Positions 1-4,958 of a DNA stretch of 7,919 bases are shown one piece after another (positions within the stretch are counted from its first letter, which is position 1; each line of letters starts with the position of its first letter). The DNA lies in the NCBI GenBank assembly GCA_021202205.1, contig JAJQDJ010000167.1, positions 1-7,919 on the forward strand, in the 5' to 3' direction. The position numbers were made by a program, and so were the translations under genes. Under the pieces are notes generated by a model. It made no database searches and was not told the DNA's origin. It worked only from the letters and a program-made list of their open reading frames with translations. This DNA comes from Erysipelotrichaceae bacterium (GTDB lineage Bacteria > Bacillota_I > Bacilli_A > Erysipelotrichales > Coprobacillaceae).

Positions 1-1
1 T

Positions 2-298
2 GTAAGGTATATACCTGATATATATCTTACTATACTTATTATACGAGGAGAATGTAAAAAGAATCGTTTTGAACCTAGTTTAGCTTTAGCTTTAACACTA
101 CATAAAGAAGATGTGAAGCAAAGCTATACTTATCAAGAAAATGATCAAGAAATCAAGCAATATCTTCATGGTGAAAGTATTATCGGTAGCAAGCAAAAAG
201 GTTATGGTGTATTATTTGTAGATGAGTATCCATTATCATTCTATAAAGAAAGTAATGGTCAAGCGAAAAATATTTATCCAAAGGGGTTAAGAAGATGA
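2..298 (+). CDS. rsmF: RsmF-type rRNA (cytosine-C5) methyltransferase, C-terminal end (5' partial)
   Basis: The frame is open from the first bases of the window to the TGA at 296-298, so this is the last ~98 residues of a longer gene. It contains KKNRFEPSLALAL and ends in KNIYPKGLRR. Both resemble the C-terminal, PUA-like RNA-binding part of the NOL1/NOP2/Sun (RsmF/YebU) family, which methylates cytosine C5 in 16S rRNA using S-adenosylmethionine. The catalytic Rossmann domain with its two cysteines would lie upstream, outside the window. A GTG at 113 could be called as a start, but the conserved NRFEPS segment lies before it, so 113 is internal. The stop overlaps the next gene's ATG by 4 nt, which suggests a shared transcript. 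Which rRNA base is modified cannot be told from this fragment. The first ~15 residues match the family poorly. Confidence 0.78.
   Translation, partial: VRYIPDIYLTILIIRGECKKNRFEPSLALALTLHKEDVKQSYTYQENDQEIKQYLHGESIIGSKQKGYGVLFVDEYPLSFYKESNGQAKNIYPKGLRR
281..286 (+). promoter_or_regulatory. Shine-Dalgarno site for the HD-domain gene
   Basis: AAGGGG lies 8 nt before the ATG at 295, inside the end of the methyltransferase gene. It supports that start and translation coupled through the ATGA stop/start overlap. Confidence 0.6.
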
Positions 299-735
299 AT
301 CGTTATGAAAACTTAAAAGATACATTTTTTAGTCTTATAGAAGAACATTGTCATGGAATCTATAAGCAAAGAGCTTATTATCATAGCTTAACTGTATGTA
401 GTTTATGTCAAAAGTTAGCTTTAGAGAATAACTTAGATATTGAATTAGCAGGTGTGATGGGATTGTTTCATGATATCGCACAATTTGTGAATTATTCTTC
501 ATTTAATCATGCCTCAAGAAGCAGTGAAATGATGAAAAAATACCTTGATGATTATAATGATGAAGAAAAGAAAATCATCATAAATGCTATTAAAAATCAT
601 AGTGATAAAGATAAAATTCATGATATCTATGACGAGATACTTAAAGATGCTGATGTATTAGCCCAATATTTTGCTGAACCTGATATTATCTTGAAAGAAG
701 CATCATTACAGAGATTAAAAAAATATCTTCCCTAA
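295..735 (+). CDS. Small HD-domain phosphohydrolase
   Basis: This is a 146-residue soluble protein made of a single HD domain, which binds divalent metal and usually hydrolyses nucleotides or other phosphate esters. The expected metal ligands are visible: H30 (YYHSLTV), the H59-D60 doublet (LFHDIAQF), H72, H102 (KNHSD) and D120 (KDADVL). Length and spacing fit the stand-alone HD proteins common in Firmicutes. No signal peptide or membrane segment is seen. The ATG at 295 overlaps the stop of the rRNA methyltransferase as ATGA, so the two are probably co-transcribed. The stop codon at 733-735 sits in the loop of the terminator hairpin. The substrate cannot be predicted; a link to rRNA modification is not implied by the neighbourhood alone. 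Confidence 0.85.
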   Translation: MNRYENLKDTFFSLIEEHCHGIYKQRAYYHSLTVCSLCQKLALENNLDIELAGVMGLFHDIAQFVNYSSFNHASRSSEMMKKYLDDYNDEEKKIIINAIKNHSDKDKIHDIYDEILKDADVLAQYFAEPDIILKEASLQRLKKYLP

Positions 736-748
736 GGAAGATATTTTT
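719..748. terminator. Bidirectional rho-independent terminator
   Basis: A 13-bp perfect stem (719-731 with 736-748) closes a CTAA loop. On the + strand the run TTTTT ends the stem; on the - strand the run of seven A at 717-723 gives a T tract. It lies between convergent genes and can serve both. The HD gene's stop (733-735) is in the loop and the stop of the minus-strand gene (747-749) overlaps the edge of the stem, so the structure overlaps both coding ends. Confidence 0.9.
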
Positions 749-1697
749 AATTATGAATAATTGCACTTTGAATAACCAATTGGCTAGATTTAACACGATT
801 AAAATCGCGTTTAAAGCCATCTCTTGAAACCTGCATTTCAACTTGTTCAATAGATATATTATTTTGTTTAGCCATCATATCAAATTGTTCATCGATTTCC
901 TTATCACTTGTAGATATTCCTTCAACAATGATAATAGCATCAATAATAGCTTCAAACTTAGCTTGTTGCTTTGCTGAAGGTTTTAATTGTTCCTTTAGCA
1001 TATCCATTGTTGCACCCATCATTTGAAGATAAGTTTCCAAAGTCATTCCTTGTCTTGATAAATCATACGAAATTTGATCTATTTGTGCCTGCATTGCATC
1101 TTCAATATCTTGATCATCAATATCTACTTCACAATCATCTAACAATGCTTGAAACAAAGTATTTTCAACGTTGGTACGATATTGATCATCATGTTTAGAT
1201 TGGACATAGGCTTTCATATAAGCTTTGAAACTATCAACATTAGTAACATCCTGAATCTTCAATGATTGTACAAATTCATCATTGAGGATTGCTTCTTGTT
1301 TTGTTTGAATCTTATGCACAGTTACTTTAAAAATAACATCTTGTCCAGCTAAATCAGATGCTTGATAATTAGCTGGAAAAGAAAGATCCAAATCTCTTGT
1401 TTCTCCTACTTTCATTCCAATCATTTTTTCTTCAAAACCTTCAATAAAAGAATGAGAACCAATTTCCAATGAATAACCTTTAGCAGTCCCACCTTCAAAA
1501 GCTACACCATCTTTTAAACCTTCAAAATCAATAATAGTCACATCACCATTTTCTACAACACCATCTTTATCGATTAAAAGTGGTCGTTGAGATAATAGTT
1601 TTTGAATTTCTTGTTGAACTTCTTCATCACTTGCAGTTGTTTTAGCAACCGTCACTTCAATGCCTTTATATTTTCCTAATTTTGTTACTTTACTCAT
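747..1697 (-). CDS. Trigger factor-like peptidyl-prolyl isomerase/chaperone lacking the ribosome-binding domain
   Basis: The 316-residue protein starts directly before an FKBP-type PPIase domain (about 35-132). That domain carries the trigger-factor signatures GDVTIIDFEG (51-60), AFEGG, SFIEGFEEKMIGM (83-95) and SFPANY. A long helical C-terminal part (about 135-316), resembling the substrate-cradling domain of trigger factor, follows. Typical trigger factor has about 430 residues and begins with a ribosome-docking domain bearing a GFRxGxxP loop; none is present. The absence does not look like truncation: the ATG at 1697 has a good Shine-Dalgarno site and a promoter just upstream, and the preceding terminator lies within 80 nt. 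There is no signal peptide or lipobox, so it should be cytoplasmic. It probably isomerises proline bonds or holds unfolded proteins without docking at the ribosome exit as trigger factor does. A full-length tig may exist elsewhere. Confidence 0.88.
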   Translation of the reverse strand: MSKVTKLGKYKGIEVTVAKTTASDEEVQQEIQKLLSQRPLLIDKDGVVENGDVTIIDFEGLKDGVAFEGGTAKGYSLEIGSHSFIEGFEEKMIGMKVGETRDLDLSFPANYQASDLAGQDVIFKVTVHKIQTKQEAILNDEFVQSLKIQDVTNVDSFKAYMKAYVQSKHDDQYRTNVENTLFQALLDDCEVDIDDQDIEDAMQAQIDQISYDLSRQGMTLETYLQMMGATMDMLKEQLKPSAKQQAKFEAIIDAIIIVEGISTSDKEIDEQFDMMAKQNNISIEQVEMQVSRDGFKRDFNRVKSSQLVIQSAIIHN

Positions 1698-1702
1698 ATA
1701 CG

Positions 1703-1710
1703 TTTCCTTT
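1703..1710 (-). promoter_or_regulatory. Shine-Dalgarno site of the trigger factor-like gene
   Basis: The minus strand reads AAAGGAAA five to six nt before the ATG at 1697. This fixes the start and so supports the absence of an N-terminal ribosome-binding domain. Confidence 0.7.
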
Positions 1711-1725
1711 TGTTAATATGGCCAC

Positions 1726-1754
1726 ATTCTAGCATATATTAATGATGAAAGCAA
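1726..1754 (-). promoter_or_regulatory. Extended -10 sigma-A-type promoter of the trigger factor-like gene
   Basis: On the minus strand, TTGCTT (1749-1754) and TAGAAT (1726-1731) are separated by exactly 17 nt. A TG sits one base before the -10 hexamer. Transcription would begin near 1719 and leave a leader of about 20 nt containing the Shine-Dalgarno site. No operator-like repeat is seen. Confidence 0.7.
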
Positions 1755-1756
1755 AC

Positions 1757-1780
1757 AAAAAGAAAGTTCTTCACGAACTT
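1757..1780 (-). terminator. Probable rho-independent terminator after the trkH remnant
   Basis: On the minus strand AAGTTC (1775-1780) pairs with GAACTT (1764-1769) around a 5-nt loop, followed by TCTTTTTG. The stem is short (6 bp) but sits immediately after the stop at 1782. Confidence 0.6.
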
Positions 1781-1781
1781 C

Positions 1782-2200
1782 CTATTTTTTCCATAAACTC
1801 TTTGAAAACAACATCAATAATGGGAACAATTCCAAACGTCCTGCTAACATATCTAAGCAAAGAACAAGCTTTGAAAAATCACTAAACGTAGAGAAATTGC
1901 CTACAGGTCCACATATACTCAGTCCTGGTCCAATATTATTCATACATGTTACAACCGAACTAAACGTTGTTGCAAAATCAAAGTTATTGAGTGATATAAG
2001 CAATATAGATACATGATAAAGAAATAAACTGCTAAATAAACAAAAACATTTCTTAAACTGCTATCACTAATATGACTGCCTTCAAATTCAACCGAAACAA
2101 CACTATGAGGATGAATCATACGTTTAAATTCAGAAACACAAGTTTTGGCATAAATCATAATTCTTGATACTTTCATACCGCCACCAGTAGAACCTGCACC
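1782..2200 (-). pseudogene. trkH: TrkH/KtrB potassium transporter, C-terminal remnant (N-terminus missing, frameshifted)
   Basis: The remnant begins at STGGGMKVSR, a conserved TrkH motif after the third pore loop. It continues through KRMIHPHSVVSVEFEG and a membrane segment (VFVYLAVYFFIMYL). After a frameshift come the fourth selectivity-filter loop (NNIGPGLS), GPVGNF and the last helix with MLAGRLELFP, ending in the usual W-K-K. The family normally has about 450-500 residues; only about 140 are present. The change of frame is at 2002-2003: adding one T on the minus strand (TATTTGCTT instead of TATTGCTT) restores the TrkH reading. The upstream reading frame otherwise ends at 1949 with out-of-frame residues. 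Upstream, the reading frame belongs to an unrelated flavoprotein, so no TrkH start exists here. The intact protein would import K+ with a TrkA/KtrA regulatory partner, which is not in the window. Confidence 0.85.
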
Positions 2201-3280
2201 TTCACCTATCGGATAAACACCGCGAATAGATGATTGATAAGATTCATCTCTCACTATTCTTACAGGTGAACTACTGCGTGTTTCAACACCCGTAAGAATT
2301 GTTGATTCATCAATAAAACCAGGCAACTTCTCATTCATCTTTATCAAACCATCTTTTAAGCTTTCATTGATATATTCTGGGAATAATTGATTAAGATCAG
2401 CTTCTTTTACTCCTGGTTGATAAGATGGCAAGACATCTTTTATCGTATTCTTTTCACCATATATATAATTCAAAGGCAATTGGATAGGAGCATCATAATT
2501 GCTTCCACCAAGTACAAAAGCTTTCTTTTCTAACTCTCTTTGAAAATCTATTCCTGCTAAAACATTATCACTTTTAAAATCATCTGGAGTTATACTTACC
2601 AATATAGCACTATTGGCATTAGATAAATCTCTACTGCGATAACTCATACCATTAATACATATTGTATTATCTTCATTCATAGAAGGAACAACCTGTCCTC
2701 CTGGACACATACAAAAAGTATAAACCCCTCTGCCATTTTCTACTTTCACTGCTAATTTATAAGAAGCAGGTGGTAAATATTTTGACCTATTGCCATGATA
2801 TTGAATATCATTAATAGATGATTGTAACTGTTCAATACGTACTCCTACAGAAAAAGGCTTGGGTTGCATAATTAGATGTTGAGATAGCATCTCATAAGTA
2901 TCTCTGGCACTATGACCAATAGCCAAAACCAAATTATCACAATGCAAGATATCCGTTTGATCATGTGACCTTATATGAATTTCAATATCTCTTTCACTTT
3001 TATGCATATTGATAAACTGGGTTTCAAACAAAAATCTTACACCCATATCTTCCATAGCTTTACGCATATTCACAACAACTTTACGTAAATAATCCGTACC
3101 AATATGAGCTTTAGATTGATTTAAAATATCTTGTGGTGCTCCATATTTCACAAATGTTTCTAAAATATATGCAATACGTTCATTTTTGACATTAGTCGTC
3201 AGCTTCCCATCCGAAAATGTACCAGCACCACCTTCTCCAAAAGCAATATTGCTTTCACTATGAAGAATATGATGATTCAT
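1949..3280 (-). CDS. Chimeric open frame: COG2509-like flavoprotein core joined to TrkH C-terminal fragment
   Basis: As the sequence stands, this 443-codon frame is uninterrupted. Residues 1 to about 361 are the core of a COG2509-type FAD-dependent dehydrogenase: FGEGGAGTFSDGKL near the start, a VLAIGHSARDTYEML segment, and GVYPIGEGAG at the end. From STGGGMK onwards it is TrkH, with one membrane segment and then about 20 out-of-frame residues. The ATG at 3280 is unlikely to be a genuine start, because the dinucleotide-binding N-terminus lies just upstream in another frame and no strong Shine-Dalgarno site precedes it. A working product is doubtful: the flavoprotein part lacks its N- and C-terminal FAD contacts and the channel part lacks three of its four pore repeats. 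This entry records the frame itself; the two parent genes are described separately. Confidence 0.4.
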   Translation of the reverse strand: MNHHILHSESNIAFGEGGAGTFSDGKLTTNVKNERIAYILETFVKYGAPQDILNQSKAHIGTDYLRKVVVNMRKAMEDMGVRFLFETQFINMHKSERDIEIHIRSHDQTDILHCDNLVLAIGHSARDTYEMLSQHLIMQPKPFSVGVRIEQLQSSINDIQYHGNRSKYLPPASYKLAVKVENGRGVYTFCMCPGGQVVPSMNEDNTICINGMSYRSRDLSNANSAILVSITPDDFKSDNVLAGIDFQRELEKKAFVLGGSNYDAPIQLPLNYIYGEKNTIKDVLPSYQPGVKEADLNQLFPEYINESLKDGLIKMNEKLPGFIDESTILTGVETRSSSPVRIVRDESYQSSIRGVYPIGEGAGSTGGGMKVSRIMIYAKTCVSEFKRMIHPHSVVSVEFEGSHISDSSLRNVFVYLAVYFFIMYLYCLYHSITLILQQRLVRL

Positions 3281-3672
3281 TAAATCATCATATTCTTCAT
3301 TCTCTCATCAACTTTCTTGCCTCTTTCAATCATTCTCACACGATTACCAGCTTTGGCTAAAACATAACCACAAAACAAACCTGCAGGACCTGTTCCCACA
3401 ATGATAACATTTTTATCATTACCAGGTAGATAAGTATAATGATAAGGTTTTACTTTTTGGACATTTTTATGATTTCTTAGAAAAGTTTCTTCATTTTCTA
3501 GTGTAATATCATAGCTATTAACATAATATATCGTCTTTCTTCTAGAATCAATTGACTGTTTAACTAATTTTATACTTTTAATATCTTTTTCACGAATATT
3601 TAAATGCTGGGATAAGACTTTTTGATGATTAATTTTTCCCAATCTTACCTTAACATTATGTATTCTTAACAT
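2191..3672 (-). pseudogene. COG2509-family FAD-dependent dehydrogenase, frameshifted and truncated at its C-terminus
   Basis: Repaired, this is about 490 residues of a family usually near 530. The N-terminal substrate-like domain has KQSIDSRRK (38-46). The FAD Rossmann fold follows with VGTGPAG (92-98) and E116-R-G, then ESNIAFGEGGAGTFSDGKL, a CPGG motif, and GVYPIGEGAG near the C-terminus. The first frame stops at 3280. At 3300-3301 one added A on the minus strand (AGAAAT instead of AGAAT) joins it to the frame that continues to 2191. After GEGAG, relatives continue with YAGGIMSAA and about 35-40 residues; here TrkH sequence replaces them. The start ATG (3672) has AAAGGA upstream and overlaps the preceding flavoprotein gene by 17 nt, so the genes were translationally coupled. 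The substrate of this family is not established. Not functional as read. Confidence 0.85.
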
Positions 3673-4800
3673 GACTATTCCTTTCTATGGCTTCACTTAC
3701 ATGTTTTGCACAAGACAGAGCAAAATGCAGATTATAACCGCCACATAAACCTGCAACATTCAATATTTCCCCTATAGCATAGATATGTGGATAAGAAAGA
3801 AGCTGCAAATCATGATCAACTTCTTGTAAAGATAATCCGCCTTTCATGACTTGTGCTGTTTCTTAGTTTCTTAAGCCAACAATATCCAATCTAAAGTCCT
3901 TCAATTGCGTGATGTCTTCTATACCTTTATTTTCAAGATAGGAAGATATCTTCAAAGGCAAAAGACCATCATAGACATGATTATATGCTTTATTTTTTTG
4001 AAGTTCAATATATTCATGTAAATTTTCATTATCTTTTTCATCGAAAAAATCAATCGATAATTGATAATGATAATCTGCTATAACATAAGCTGATAATTGC
4101 ATGATTGCAATGCCACTTACACCATAGTCAGTAAAGAGAAGTTCTCCCTTTTCTTTATGTATGATAGTATTATTCTCTAGTAATGTAAAAGTTCCTTTTA
4201 CCCTTATACCTTTCCATGATTTATATATAGGTTTGGTATACATTTGTGTTAATAAGGTGTTGGTTTGATGACTTTAAGTTTTAACTTCTTTAAAATATCA
4301 TACCTTGATTGATTGATACCTGAAAGCTTTCCTGCTTCACTTCCCATAGCAAGTACAACATCATCATAATGATAAGATTGATGCTGACTTTTTATGATTT
4401 TTTGATAAGGATTGATGTCTATGACTTCCTGTTCGTAAATAAACAAAACACCCAGCTCTAAAGCACGATTCATCAATATATTTTTAACACTTTGAGCCTG
4501 TTCACTATGAGGATAGACAAGCTTGTTAAGGTGTATAGTCATCAACCCTAACTCTTTCATAGCTTCATCAATATCAAAATGACTAATAATATCATTAACC
4601 AAGTGATTATCATCACTTTGATAATATTTTATATTCATATCTTCATTTGATAAATTACAGCGACCATTACCAGTTGCTAAAAGCTTTTTTAAAGAAGTCG
4701 AATTTTGTTCTAAAACAATAACTTTATGATGTTTCATAGCTAACAATATAGATAAATAAACACCTGATACTCCTGCCCCTACTATAACAATTTTACTCAT
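3656..4800 (-). pseudogene. HI0933/BaiN-type NAD(P)/FAD-dependent oxidoreductase, broken by a frameshift and a stop
   Basis: The repaired length is about 381 residues, close to the family's usual 390-400. Visible motifs are the Rossmann VGAGVSG (7-13), the ribose-binding E31, the family hallmark TGNGRCNLSN (43-52), GELLFTDYGVSGIAI in the middle, and GEILNVAGLCGGYNL near the C-terminus. Three pieces are seen: 4800-4249, 4243-3863 and 3847-3656. One added T on the minus strand at 4254-4255 (CCTTTATTA) joins piece one to piece two. A TAA at 3863-3865 lies between pieces two and three, which share one frame: VGLRN, stop, ETAQVMKGG. Start choice: an ATG at 4812 is possible, but GGAGGT at 4805-4810 lies 4-5 nt before the ATG at 4800, and MSKIVIVGAG is the natural N-terminus. 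Relatives include BaiN, linked to bile-acid metabolism, but the substrate here is unknown. Confidence 0.87.
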
Positions 4801-4804
4801 CTTG

Positions 4805-4810
4805 ACCTCC
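4805..4810 (-). promoter_or_regulatory. Shine-Dalgarno site deciding the start of the HI0933-type flavoprotein gene
   Basis: GGAGGT on the minus strand is ideally placed for the ATG at 4800. It overlaps the alternative in-frame ATG at 4812, which would then lack a ribosome-binding site. Confidence 0.8.
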
Positions 4811-4823
4811 ATAAATATAATCT

Positions 4824-4852
4824 ATTATACTTAAAATATATCGAAATGAAAA
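4824..4852 (-). promoter_or_regulatory. Sigma-A-type promoter of the flavoprotein operon
   Basis: On the minus strand a perfect TATAAT (4824-4829) stands 17 nt from TTTTCA (4847-4852; four of six consensus bases). Transcription would begin about 4817, leaving a leader under 20 nt. The promoter looks intact although the genes it serves are damaged. Confidence 0.65.
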
Positions 4853-4854
4853 GG

Positions 4855-4877
4855 AAAAAGACATGCAAAAGCATGCC
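4855..4877 (-). terminator. Rho-independent terminator downstream of the surface-protein gene
   Basis: On the minus strand GGCATGC (4871-4877) pairs with GCATGTC (4860-4866) around TTTT, with one G-U pair, and is followed by TTTTT. The plus strand has an A-C mismatch and no T run, so the terminator acts on minus-strand transcripts. It lies just upstream of the flavoprotein promoter. Confidence 0.7.
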
Positions 4878-4923
4878 TTAATATTAAACATTGTTTTTTA
4901 GATAGGAAATGTCTGTATAGTAA

Positions 4924-4949
4924 GAGGAACGATGAAAACATCGTTCCTC
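4924..4949. terminator. Strong hairpin after the surface-protein stop codon
   Basis: An 11-bp perfect stem (4924-4934 with 4939-4949) has an AAAA/TTTT loop. It begins 9 nt past the minus-strand stop at 4959. No U tract follows, so it may act as an RNA 3'-end stabiliser or a first, weak terminator ahead of the hairpin at 4860-4877. Confidence 0.55.
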
Positions 4950-4958
4950 AATCATCTA

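Noticed and set aside
5..16. Perfect 12-nt palindrome AGGTATATACCT
   Set aside because: It lies inside the open methyltransferase frame, is short, and can arise by chance in AT-rich DNA; there is no second copy to suggest an operator.
971..1198. Plus-strand open frame of 75 codons
   Set aside because: It lies antisense inside the trigger factor-like gene, has no family resemblance and no useful ribosome-binding site.
1782..2003. Separate small membrane-protein gene
   Set aside because: The sequence is the frame-shifted C-terminus of TrkH (NNIGPGLS, MLAGRLELFP); its apparent TTG start is a Leu codon inside the parent gene.
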